Assembly (NCBI RefSeq): GCF_963678635.1
Contig: NC_087071.1
Span: 25,055,821-25,119,820, forward strand
Direction of reading: 5' to 3'
Length of the DNA: 64,000 bases
DNA from: Symsagittifera roscoffensis
Taxonomy: Eukaryota > Xenacoelomorpha > Acoela > Convolutidae
Positions within the stretch are counted from its first letter, which is position 1; each line of letters starts with the position of its first letter. Below are positions 1 through 11,256 of this stretch, one piece after another. Both the position numbers and the translations under genes were made by a program. The notes below the pieces were generated by a model. That model did not search any database and was not told where the DNA came from. It saw nothing but the letters and a program-made list of their open reading frames with translations.

Positions 1-617
1 ATTCGAGCTTTGAAAGTTTTAGTTCTTTCAATTTTCTTCAAATACGAATACGGTTTGCGAAAAAGCTGAGATTTTTTAGCAATCAATTTGAGCTACGAAA
101 TTTTGAAATATTTCAAGTTATGTAAATTACAGAATCGGTTAGCAAAAAAGTGTAATCGGTCAGCAAAAAAAAAGTAATTTTTTAAGCTAGCTTTTGGAAC
201 TTTGAAATTTTGAAGTATAACAATTTATTTCATAGAAGGAATCCGTTCGTGAAAGTGTTGAATTTTTCAAGCCAGATAGTCAAGCTCTGAATCTTAAATA
301 GTTCAAGTTATATCATACGCGGAATCGGTTCGCAAATTGAATGAAATTCCTAAGCAAGATATTCGAGCTTTGAAATGTTGAATTCTTTCAAGTTTTTTCG
401 AGACGAAAACGGTTTGCAAAAAAGCTGAGATTTTTCAGCAATCAACTTGAGCTACAAAACTTCGAAAAGTTCCAGTTTTTATAAATGACAGAATCGGTTA
501 CCAAATATATAAATATTTTGAGCTAGCTATTGGAGCTTTGAAACTTTGAAAAATAACAAGTTTTTTCATAGAAGGAATTGGTCCGCAAAAAGGTTGAATT
601 CTGTAAGATGTCTGTTC

Positions 618-708
618 AAGCTTTGAAACTTTGTGTTATATCAATTTACCTGACAGACTGAACCTTTTACTTTTTGCGAAAAGTTTGAATTTTTCAAGCA
701 AGCTAGTC
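618..708. repeat. Extra fifth subunit inside one repeat unit
   Basis: The unit between the anchors at 567 and 1,015 is 448 bp, about 89 bp longer than usual. The surplus is a diverged subunit that begins AAGCTTTGAAACTTTG and contains ATATCAATTTACCTGACAGA where other subunits have forms of TTTCAAGTTATAT and the following bases. It then rejoins the normal A ending TTTTTCAAGCAAGCTAGTC. I saw no close copy of this subunit elsewhere in the window. It is the only gain of exactly one subunit here, and its divergence suggests it is old or comes from outside the window. Confidence 0.75.
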
Positions 709-3700
709 AAGCTCTGAATCTTAAATATTTCAAGTTATCTCATGCGCGGAATCGGTTCACGAAAAGAATGAAGTTTTGAGCGAGCTATTTGAGCTTTGAA
801 AGTTTGAATTCTTTCAAGTTTTTTCAAAGACAAAAATGGTTTGCGAAAAAGCTGAGATTTTTCAGCAATCATTTTGAGCTACGAAATTTTGAAATATTTC
901 AAGTTATATCAATGACAGAGTCGGTTAGCAAAAAAAAGTAATCGGTCAGCAGAAAGTGTAATTTTTCAAGCTAGCTTCTGGAGCTTTGAAACTTTGTAAT
1001 ATAACAAGTTATTTCATAGAAGGAATCCGTTCGTAGAATTGTTGTTTTTTTCACGCAAGCTAGTCAAGCTCTGATTATTAATTAGTTCAAGTTATATCAT
1101 ACGCGGAATTGGTTCCCAGAAAGAATAGAGTTTTTAAGCGAGCTATTCGAGCTTTGAAAGTTTTAATTCTTTCAATTTTCTTCAAATACGAATACGGTTT
1201 GCGAAAAAGCTGAGATTTTTCAGCAATCAATTTGAGCTACGAAATTTTGAAATATTTCAAGTTATGTAAATTACAGAATCGGTTAGCAAAAAAGTGTAAT
1301 CAGTCAGCAAAAAAAAGTGTAATTTTTTAAGCTAGCTTTTGGAACTTTGAAATTTTGAAATATAACAATTTGTTTCATAGAAGGAATCCGTTCGTGAAAG
1401 TGTTGAATTTTTCAAGCAAGGTAGTCAAGCTCTGAATCTTAAATAGTTCAGGTTTATCATACGCAGAATCGGTTCGCAAATAGAATGAAGTTCCTAAGCA
1501 AGATATTCGAGCTTTGAAAGTTTGAATTCTTTTAAGTTTTTTCAAAGACGAAAACGGTTTGCAAAAAAGCTGACATTTTTCAGCAATCAATTTGAGCTAT
1601 GAAAATTTGAAATATTTCAAGATATATAAATGACAGAATCAGTTAGCAAAAAAGTGTAATCGGTCAGCAAAAAAGTGAAGTTTTTTAAGCTAGCTTTTAG
1701 AGCTTTGAAACTTGGAAATATAACAAGTTATTTCATAGAAGGAATCCGTTCGTGGAATTGTTGTATTTTTCACGCAAGCTAGTCAAGCTCTGATTATTAA
1801 TTAATTCAAGTTATATCATACGCGGATATGGCTCCCAGAAAGAATAGAGTTTTTAAGCAAGCTATTCGAGCTTTGAAAGTTTTAATTCTTTCAATTTTTT
1901 TCAAATACGAATACGGTTTGCGAAAAAGCTGAGATGTTTCAGCTATCAATTTGAGCTACAAAATTTTGAAATAATTTGAGTTATATAAATGACAGAATCG
2001 GTTAGCAAAAAAGTGTAATCGGTCAGCAAAAAAGTGTAATTTTGTACGCTAGCTTTTGGAGCTTTGAAACTTTGAAATCTAAAAAGTTATTTCATAGAAG
2101 GAATTCGTTCGTGGAATTGTTGAATTTTTCACGCAAGCTGGTCAAGCTCTGAATCTTAAATAGCTCAAGTTATATCATACGCTGAATCGGTTCGCAAAAA
2201 GAATGAAGTTCCTAAACAAAATATTCCAGCTTTGAAAGTTTGAATTCTTTCAAGTTTTTTCAAAGACAAAAACGGTTTGCGAAAAAGCTGAGATTTTTCA
2301 GCAATCAGTTTGAGCTACAAAATTTTGAAATATTTCGGGTTATATAAATGACAGAATCGGTTAGCAAAAAAGTGTAATCGGTCAGCAAAAAAGTGTAATT
2401 TTTTACGCTAGCTTTTGGAGCTTTGAAACTTTGATATCTAACAAGTTATTTCATAGAAGGAATCCGTTCGTGGAATTGTTGAATTTTTCACGCAAGCTGG
2501 TCAAGCTCTGAATATTAAATAGTTCAAGTTATATCACACGCGGAATTGTTTCGCAGAAAGAATAGATTTTTTGAGCAAGCTATTCGAGCTTTGAAAGTTC
2601 AAATTCTTTCAATTTTCTTCAAATACGAATACGGCTTGCGAAAAGGCTGAGATTTTTCAGCAACCAATTTGAGCTACAAAAGTTTCAAATTTTTCGAGTT
2701 ATATAAATGACAGAATCGGTTAGCAAAAAAGTGTAATCGGTCAGCAAAAAAGTATAATTTTTTACGCTAGCTTTTGGAGCTTTGAAACTTTGAAATCTAA
2801 CAAGTTATTTCATAGAAGGAATCCGTTTGTGGAATTGTTGAATTTTTCACGCAAGCTAGTCAAGCTCTGAATCTTAAATAGTTCGAGTTATATAATACGC
2901 GGAATCGGTTCGCAAAAAGAATGAAGTTCCTAAGCAAATTATTCGAGCTTTGAAAGTTTGCATTCTTTCAAGTTTTTTCAAAAAGGAAAACGGTTTGCGA
3001 AAAAGCTGAGATTTTTCAGCAACCAATTTGAGCTACAAAAGTTTGAAATTTTTCGAGTTATATAAATGACAGAATCGGTTAGCAAAAAAGTGTAATTTTT
3101 AAGCCAGCTTTTGGAGCTTTGAAAATTTGATATATAACAAGTTATTCCATAGAAGGAATCCGTTCGTGGAAGTGTTGAATTTTTCAAGCAAGCTAGTCAA
3201 GCTCTGAATCTTAAATATTTCGAGTTATATAATAAGCGGAATCGGTTCGCAAAAAGAATGAAGTTCCTAAGCAAAATATTCGAGCTTTGAAAGTTTGAAT
3301 TCTTTCAAGTTTTTTCAAAAACGAAAACGGTTTGCGAAAAAGCTGAGATTTTTCAGCAACCAATTTGAGCTACAAAAGTTTGAAATTTTTCGAGTTATAT
3401 AAATGACAGAATCGGTTAGCAAAAAAGTGTAATCGGTCAGCAAAAAAGTATAATTTTTTACGCTAGCTTTTGGAGCTTTGAAACTTTGAAATCTAACAAG
3501 TTATTTCATAGAAGGAATCCGTTTGTGGAACTGTTGAATTTTTCACGCAAGCCAGTGAAGCTCTGAATCTTAAATAGTTCAAGTTATATCACACGCGGAA
3601 TTGTTCCGCAGAAAGAATAGATTTTTTGAGCAAGCTGTTCGAGCTTTGAAAGTTCGAATTCTTTCAATTTTCTTCAAATACGAATACGGCTTGCGAAAAA

Positions 3701-3843
3701 GCTGAGATGTTTCAGCTATCAGTTTGAGCACAAAATCTTTGAATTTTTTCAAGTTATATAAATGACCGAATCGGTGAGCAAAAAAGGTAATTTTTTCAGC
3801 CAGCTTTTGCAGCTTTGAAAATTTGAAATATAACAAGTTATTC

Positions 3844-4032
3844 CATAAAAGGAATCCGTTCGTGGAAGTGTTGAATTTTTCAAGCAAGCTAGTCAAGCTC
3901 TGAATCTTAATTAGTTCGAGTTATATAAAGGACAGAATCGGTTTGCAAAAAAGTGTAATCGGTCAGCAAAAGAGTATAATTTTTTACGCTAGCTTTTGGA
4001 GCTTTGAAACTTTGAAATCTAACAAGTTATTT
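3844..4032. repeat. 189-bp unit: B/D hybrid, two subunits missing
   Basis: Subunit A is followed by a B start (AATCTTAATTAGTTCGAG) that passes directly into D sequence (TATATAAAGGACAGAATCGG) with both D boxes. The length is 359 minus 170 bp, which is two subunits, so B and D were joined in register. The flanking units 3,507-3,843 and 4,033-4,369 are near copies of each other at an offset of 526 bp (337 + 189). They share the rare variant GAATTGTTCCGCAGAAAG. Confidence 0.82.
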
Positions 4033-4707
4033 CATAGAAGGAATCCGTTTGTGGAACTGTTGAATTTTTCACGCAAGCTAGTGAAGCTCTGAATCTTAAA
4101 TAGTTCAAGTTATATCACACGCGGAATTGTTCCGCAGAAAGAATAGATTTTTTGAGCAAGCTATTCGAGCTTTGAAAGTTCGAATTCTTTCAATTTTCTT
4201 CAAATACGAATACGGCTTGCGAAAAAGCTGAGATGTTTCAGCTATCAGTTTGAGCACAAAATCTTTGAATTTTTTCAAGTTATATAAATGACCGAATCGG
4301 TTAGCAAAAAAGGGTAATTTTTTAAGCCAGCTTTGCAGCTTTGAAAATTTGAAATATAACAAGTTATTTCATAGAAGGAATCCGTTCGTGGAATTGTTGA
4401 ATTTTTCACGCAAGCTAGTCAAGGTCTGAATCATAAATAGTTCAAGTTATATCATACGTGGAATTGGTTCCCAGAAAGAATAGAGTTTTTAAGCAAGCTA
4501 TTCGAGCTTTGAAAATTTGAATTCTTTCAATTTTCTTCAAATACGAATACGGTTTGCGAAAAAGCTGAGATGTTTCAGCTATCAGTTTGAGCACGAAATC
4601 TTTGAAACTTTTCAAGTTATATAAATGAAAGAATCGGTTAGCAAAAAAGTGTAATTTTTTAAGCTAGCTTTTGGAGCTTTGAAATTTTGAAATATATTAA
4701 GTTAGTT

Positions 4708-6633
4708 CATAGAAGGATTCCGTTCGTGGAAGTGTTGAATTTTTCAAGCAAGCTAGTCAAGCTCTGAATCCTAAATAGCTCAAATTATATCATACGCGGA
4801 ATCGGTTCGCAAAAAGAATGAAGTTCCTAAGCAAGATATTCGAGCTTTGAAAGTTTGAATTCTTTCAAGTTTTTTCAAAGACGAAAACGGTTTGCGAAAA
4901 AGCTGAGATTTTTCAGCAATCATTTTGAGCTACAAAATTTTGAAATATTTGGAGTTATATAAATGACAGAATCGGTTAGCAAAAAAGTGTAATCGGTCAG
5001 CAAAAAAGTGTAATTTTTTAAGCTAGCTTTAAGAGCTTTGAAACTTTGAAATCTAACAAGTTATTTCATAGAAGGAATCCATTCGTGGAATTGTTGAGTT
5101 TTTCACGCAAGCTAGTCAAGGTCTGAATCTTAAATAGTTCAAGTTATATCATACGCGGAATTGGTTCGCAGAAAGAATAGATTTTTAAGCAAGCTATTCG
5201 AAAAAGCTGAGATGTTTCAGCTATCAATTTGAGCACGAAATCTTTGAAACTTTTCAAGTTACATAAATGACAGAATCGGTTAGCAAAAAAAAGTAATTTT
5301 TTATGCTAGTTTTTGGAGCTTTGAAATTTTGAAATATATTAAGTTAGTTCATAGAAGGATTCCGTTCGTGGAAGTGTTGAAATTTTTACGCAAGCTAGTC
5401 AAGCTCTGAATCTTAAATAGCTCAAGTTATATCATACTCGGAATCGGTTCGCGAAAAGAATGAAGTTCCTAAGCAAGATATTCGAGCTTTGAAAGTTTGA
5501 ATTCTTTCAAGTTTTTTCAAAGACAAAAACGGTGTGCGAAAAAACTGAGATTATTCAGCAATCATTTTGAGCTACAAAATTTTGAAATATTTGGAGTTAT
5601 ATAAATGACAGAATCGGTTAGCAAAAAAGTGTAATCGGTCAGCAAAAAAGTGTAATTTTTTAAGCTAGCTTTAAGAGCTTTGAAACTTTGAAATCTAACA
5701 AGTTATTTCATAGAAGGAATCCATTCGTGGAATTGTTGAGTTTTTCACGCAAGCTAGTCAAGGTCTGAATCTTAAATAGTTCAAGTTATATCATACGCGG
5801 AATTGGTTCGCAGAAAGAATAGATTTTTAAGCAAGCTATTCGAAAAAGCTGAGATGTTTCAGCTATCAATTTGAGCACGAAATCTTTGAAACTTTTCAAG
5901 TTACATAAATGACAGAATCGGTTAGCAAAAAAAAGTAATTTTTTATGCTAGTTTTTGGAGCTTTGAAATTTTGAAATATATTAAGTTAGTTCATAGAAGG
6001 ATTCCGTTCGTGGAAGTGTTGAATTTTTCAAGCAAGCTAGTCAAGCTCTGAATCCTAAATAGCTCAAATTATATCATACGCGGAATCGGTTCGCAAAAAG
6101 AATGAAGTTCCTAAGCAAGATATTCGAGCTTTGAAAGTTTGAATTCTTTCAAGTTTTTTCAAAGACGAAAACGGTTTGCGAAAAAGCTGAGATTTTTCAG
6201 CAATCATTTTGAGCTACAAAATTTTGAAATATTTGGAGTTATATAAATGACAGAATCGGTTAGCAAAAAAGTGTAATCGGTCAGCAAAAAAGTGTAATTT
6301 TTTAAGCTAGCTTTAAGAGCTTTGAAACTTTGAAATCTAACAAGTTATTTCATAGAAGGAATCCATTCGTGGAATCGTTGAGTTTTTCACGCAAGCTAGT
6401 CAAGGTCTGAATCTTAAATAGTTCAAGTTATATCATACGCGGAATTGGTTCGCAGAAAGAATAGATTTTTAAGCAAGCTATTCGAAAAAGCTGAGATGTT
6501 TCAGCTATCAATTTGAGCACGAAATCTTTGAAACTTTTCAAGTTACATAAATGACAGAATCGGTTAGCAAAAAAAAGTAATTTTTTATGCTAGTTTTTGG
6601 AGCTTTGAAATTTTGAAATATATTAAGTTAGTT
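4708..6633. repeat. Three tandem copies of a 642-bp dimer with a 54-bp deletion
   Basis: Anchor spacings are 359, 283, 359, 283, 359, 283. Each 642-bp copy is a long unit followed by a short unit lacking 54 bp of subunit C. The junction reads AAGCTATTCGAAAAAGCTGAG and lies near 5,200, 5,842 and 6,484. A CG dinucleotide is present at both ends of the missing stretch. Copies 1 and 3 are closest in flanking detail: variants such as TCATACTCGGAATCGG at 5,431 recur 1,284 bp later at 6,715. The dimer therefore amplified after the deletion arose. The undeleted counterpart is at 9,842-10,177. Confidence 0.9.
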
Positions 6634-7709
6634 CATAGAAGGATTCCGTTCGTGGAAGTGTTGAAATTTTTACGCAAGCTAGTCAAGCTCTGAATCTTAA
6701 ATAGCTCAAGTTATATCATACTCGGAATCGGTTCGCGAAAAGAATGAAGTTCCTAAGCAAGATATTCGAGCTTTGAAAGTTTGAATTCTTTCAAGTTTTT
6801 TCAAAGACAAAAACGGTGTGCGAAAAAACTGAGATTATTCAGCAATCAATTTGAGCTACAAAATTTTGAAATATTTCGAGTTGTATAAATGACAGAATCG
6901 GTTAGCAAAAAAGTGTAATCGGTCAGCAAAAAAGTGTAATTTTTTACGCTAGCTTTTGGAGCTTTGAAACATTGAAATCTAACAAGTTATTTCATAGAAG
7001 GAATTCGTTCGTGAAAGTGTTGAATTTTTCAAGCAAGCTAGTCAAGCTCTGAATCTTAAATAGCTCAAGTTATATCATACGCTGAATCGGTTCGCAAAAA
7101 GAATGAAATTCCTAAGCAAAACATTCGAGCTTTGAAATTTTGAATTCTTTCAAGGTTTTTCAAAGACGAAAACGGTTTGCGAAAAAGCTGAGATTTTTCA
7201 GCAATCAATTTGAGCTACAAAATTTTGAAATACTTCGAGTTATATAAATGACAGAATCGGTTAGCAAAAAAGTGTAATCGGTCAGCAAAAAAGTGTAATT
7301 TTTTACGCTAGCTTTTGGAGCTTTGAAACTTTGAAATCTAACAAGTTGTTTCATAGAAGGAATCCGTTCGTGGAATTGTTGTATTTTTCGCGCAAGCTAG
7401 TCAAGCTCTGATTATTCATCAGTTCAAGATATATCATACGCGGAATTGGTTCCCAGAAAGAATAGAGTTTTTAAGCAAGCTATTTGAGCTTTGAAAGTTT
7501 GAATTCTTTCAATTTTCTTCAAATACGAATACGGTTTGCGAAAAAGCTGAGATGTTTCAGCTATCAATTTGAGCACGAAATCTTTGAAATTTTTCAAGTT
7601 ATATAAATGACAGAATCGGTTAGCAAAAAAGTGTAATCGGTCAGAAAAAAATGTGTAATTTTTTAACTTAGCTTTTGGAGCTTTGAAACTTTGAAACATA
7701 ACAAGTTTT
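6634..7709. repeat. Three-unit segment, copy 1 of a pair 3,544 bp apart
   Basis: Anchors at 6634, 6993, 7352 and about 7710 mark long units (359, 359, about 358). The segment from about 6,570 to about 7,480 recurs at about 10,114-11,024 at a constant offset of 3,544 bp. Shared rare variants include AACGGTGTGCGAAAAAACTG, GAAACATTGAAATC, CAAAACATTCGAGC and CTGATTATTCATCAGTTCAA. After about 7,480 the similarity stops: this copy continues into a short-type C, while the other continues into a long-type C. Confidence 0.85.
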
Positions 7710-9841
7710 TTATGAAAAGAATCCGTTCGTGGAAATTTTGAATTTTTCAAGCAAGCTAGTCAAGCTCTGAATCTTAAACAATTCAAGTTATATCATACGC
7801 GGAATCGGTTCGCTAAAAGAATGAAGTTCCTAAACAAGATATTCGAGATATGAAAGTTTGAATTCTTTCAAGTTTTTTCAAAGACGAAAACGGTTTGCGA
7901 AAAAGCTGAGATTTTTCAGCAATCAATTTGAGCTACGAAATTTTGAAATATTTCAAGTTATGTAAATGACAGAATCGGTTAGCAAAAAAGTGTAATCGGT
8001 CAGCAAAAAAAGTGTAATTTTTTAAGCTAGCTTTTGGAACTTTGAAATTTTGAAATATAACAAGTTATTTCATAGAAGGAATTCGTTCGTGGAAGTGTTG
8101 AATTTTTCAAGCAAGCTAGTCAAGCTCTGAATCTTAAATAGTTCAAGTTCATCATACGCAGAATCGGTTTGCAAAAAGAATGAAGTTCCTAAGCAAGATA
8201 TTCGAGCTTTGAAAATTTGAATTCTTTTAAGTTTTTTCAAAGACGAAAACGGTTTGCGAAAAAGCTGAGATTTTTCAGCAATCAATTTGAGCTACGAAAT
8301 TTTGAAACATTTCAAGATATATAAATGACAGAATCAGTTAGCAAAAAAGTGTAATCGGTCAGCAAAAAAGTGTTATTTTTTAAGCTAGCTTTTGGAGCTT
8401 TGAAACTTTGAAAACTAACAAGTTATTTCATAGAAGGAATTCGTTCGTGGAAGTGTTGAATTTTTCAAGCAAGCTAGTCAAGCTCTGAATCTTAAACAGC
8501 TCAAGTTATATCATACGCGGAATCGGTTCGCAAAAAGAATGAAGTTCCTAAGCAAGATATTCGAGCTTTGAAAGTTTGAATTCTTTTAAGTTTTTTCAAA
8601 GACAAAAACGGTTTGCGAAAAAGCTGAGATTTTTCAGCAATCAATTTGAGCTACGAAATTTTGAAATATTTCAAGATATATAAATGACAGAATTAGTTAG
8701 CAAAAAAGTGTAATCGGTCAGCAAAAAAGTGTTATTTTTTAAGCTAGCTTTTGGAGCTTTGAAACTTTGAAAACTAACAAGTTATTTCATAGAAGGAATT
8801 CGTTCGTGGAAGTGTTGAATTTTTCAAGCAAGCTAGTCAAGCTCTGAATCTTAAACAGCTCAAGTTATATCATACGCGGAATCGGTTCGCAAAAAGAATG
8901 AAGTTCCTAAGCAAGATATTCGAGCTTTGAAAGTTTGAATTCTTTTAAGTTTTTTCAAAGACAAAAACGGTTTGCGAAAAAGCTGAGATTTTTCATCAAT
9001 CAATTTGAGCTACGAAACTTTGAAATATTTCAAGATATAAAAATGACAGAATTAGTTAGCAAAAAAGTGTAATCGGTTAGCAAAAAATTGTTATTTTTTA
9101 AGCTAGCTTTTGGAACTTTGCAATTTTGAAATATAACAATTTATTTCATAGAAGAAATCCGTTCGTCAAAGTGTTGAATTTTTCAAGCAAGCTAGTCAAG
9201 CTCTGAATCTTAAATAGTTCAAGTTTATCATACGCAGAATCGGTTTGCAAAAAGAAGGAAGTTCCTAAGCAAGATATTCGAGCTTTGAAAGTTTGAATTC
9301 TTTTAAGTTTTTTCAAAGACGAAAACGGTTTGCGAAAAAGCTGAGATTTTTCAGCAATCAATTTGAGCTACGAAAATTTGAAATATTTCAAGATATATAA
9401 ATGACAGAATCGGTCAGCAAAAAAGTGTTATTTTTTAAGCTAGCTTTTGGAACTTTGAAATTTTGAAATATAACAATTTATTTCATAGAAGGAATCCGTT
9501 CGTGAACGTGTTGAATTTTTCAAGCAAGCTAGTCAAGCTCTGAATCTTAAATAGTTCAAGTTTATCATACGCAGAATCGGTTTGCAAAAAGAATGAAGTT
9601 TCTAAGCAAGACATTCGAGCTTTGAAAGTGTGAATTCTTTTAAGTTTTTTCAAAGACAAAAACGGTTTGCGAAAAAGCTGAGATTTTTCAGCAATCAATT
9701 TGAGCTACGAAATTTTGAAATATTTCAAGATATATAAATGACAGAATCAGTTAGCAAAAAAGTGTAATCGGTCAGCAAAAAAGTGTTATTTTTTAAGCTA
9801 GCTTTTGGAGCTTTGAAACTTTGAAAACTAACAAGTTATTT
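7710..9841. repeat. Run of similar long units, one short
   Basis: Anchors at about 7710, then 8071, 8429, 8788, 9147, 9484 and 9842 give 361, 358, 359, 359, 337 and 358 bp. The first anchor is degenerate (TATGAAAAG). Many units share TTTCAAGATATATAAATGAC and CAGTTAGC in D. Units 8,429-8,787 and 8,788-9,146 are almost identical, including AATCTTAAACAGCTCAAG. The 337-bp unit starting at 9,147 differs from its neighbours by loss of one D box rather than by the usual short-type variants, so one-box units have more than one origin. Confidence 0.82.
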
Positions 9842-10177
9842 CATAGAAGGAATGCGTTCGTGGAATTGTTGAGTTTTTCACGCAAGCTAGTCAAGGTCTG
9901 AATCTTAAATAGTTCAAGTTATATCATACGCGGAATTGGTTCGCAGAAAGAATAGATTTTTAAGCAAGCTATTCGAGCTTTGAAAGTTTGAATTCTTTCA
10001 ATTTTCTTCAAATACGAAAACGGTTTGCGAAAAAGCTGAGATGTTTCAGCTATCAATTTGAGCACGAAATCTTTGAAACTTTTCAAGTTACATAAATGAC
10101 AGAATCGGTTAGCAAAAAAAAGTAATTTTTAAGCTAGTTTTTGGAGCTTTGAAATTTTGAAATATATTAAGTTAATT
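9842..10177. repeat. Undeleted counterpart of the 283-bp unit
   Basis: This 336-bp unit shares with the deleted units at 5,067, 5,709 and 6,351 the variants GTTGAGTTTTTCACGCAAGC, TCAAGGTCTGAATC, GAAACTTTTCAAGTTACATA and the AAAAAAAAGTAAT form of the D box. It retains the 54 bp of subunit C that they lack. It is thus the nearest ancestor-like copy and shows that the deletion is the derived state. It sits directly upstream of the second copy of the 3,544-bp-offset segment, just as a deleted unit sits upstream of the first copy. Confidence 0.82.
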
Positions 10178-11256
10178 CATAGAAGGATTCCGTTCGTGGA
10201 AGTGTTGAAATTTTTACGCAAGCTAGTCAAGCTCTGAATCTTAAATAGCTCAAGTTATATCATACGCGGAATCGGTTCGCGAAAAGAATGAAGTTCCTAA
10301 GCAAGATATTCGAGCTTTGAAAGTTTGAATTCTTTCAAGTTTTTTCAAAGACAAAAACGGTGTGCGAAAAAACTGAGATTTTTCAGCAATCAATTTGAGC
10401 TACAAAATTTTGAAATATTTCGAGTTGTATAATGGACAGAATCGGTTAGCAAAAAAGTTTAATCGGCCAGCAAAAAAGTGTAATTTTTTACGCTATCTTT
10501 TGGAGCTTTGAAACATTGAAATCTAACAAGTTATTTCATAGAAGGAATTCGTTCGTGGAAGTGTTGAATTTTTCAAGCAAGCTAGTCAAGCTCTGAATCT
10601 TAAATAGCTCAAGTTATATCATACGCTGAATCGGTTCGCAAAAAGAATGAAATTCTTAAGCAAAACATTCGAGCTTTGAAAATTTGAATTCTTTCAAAGT
10701 TTTTCAAAGACGAAAACGGTTTGCGAAAAAGCTGAGATTTTTCAGCAATCAATTTGAGCTACAAAATTTTGAAATATTTCGAGTTATATAAATGACAGAA
10801 TCGGTTAGCAAAAAAATGTAATCGGTCAGCAAAAAAGTGTAATTTTTTACGCTAGCTTTTGGAGCTTTGAAACTTTGAAATCTAACAAGTTGTTTCATAG
10901 AAGGAATCCGTTCGTAGAATTGTTGTATTTTTCGCGCAAGCTAGTCAAGCTCTGATTATTCATCAGTTCAAGATATATCATACGCGGAATTGGTTCCCAG
11001 AAAGAATAGAGTTTTTAAGCAAGCTATTCGAGCTTTGAAAGTTTGAATTCTTTCAAGTTTTTTCAAAGACGAAAACGGTTTGCGAAAAAGCTGAGATTTT
11101 TCAGCAATCAATTTGAGCTACGAAACTTTGAAATATTTCAAGTTATGTAAATGACAGAATCGGTTAGCAAAAAAGTGTAATCGGTCAGCAAAAAAAAGTG
11201 TAATTTTGTAAGCTAGCTTTTGGAACTTTGAAATTTTCAAATATAACAATTTATTT
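10178..11256. repeat. Three-unit segment, copy 2 of the 3,544-bp pair
   Basis: Anchors at 10178, 10537, 10896 and 11257 give 359, 359 and 361 bp. It matches 6,634-7,480 up to about 11,024, then changes from the CTTCAAATACGAATACGG form of C to TTTCAAAGACGAAAACGG, marking an exchange near 11,050. Small differences from copy 1 include TATAATGGACAG for TATAAATGACAG and CTTTCAAAGTTTTTC for CTTTCAAGGTTTTTC, so the copies are not newly made. Confidence 0.83.

Larger units (their letters stand above)
1..4707. repeat. Irregular mixture of long and short units
   Basis: Anchors at 231, 567, 1015, 1376, 1734, 2093, 2452, 2811, 3148, 3507, 3844, 4033, 4370 and 4708 give spacings of 336, 448, 361, 358, 359, 359, 359, 337, 359, 337, 189, 337 and 338 bp. 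The stretch therefore has no single higher-order period. Bases 1-360 resemble 1,145-1,505, an offset of about 1,145 bp. Units from 2,452 on share the TTTCGAGTTATATAA variant in D, and TCACACGCGGAATTG marks some of the B subunits. The stretch carries two abnormal units, annotated separately. The greater divergence between neighbours suggests older sequence or sequence less recently homogenised than the blocks to the right. Confidence 0.85.

Noticed and set aside
5431-6715. A 1,284-bp repeat period in the 642-bp block as a separate higher-order unit
   Set aside because: It is two 642-bp periods; copies 1 and 3 share a few more variants than either shares with copy 2, which is too little to claim a distinct unit.
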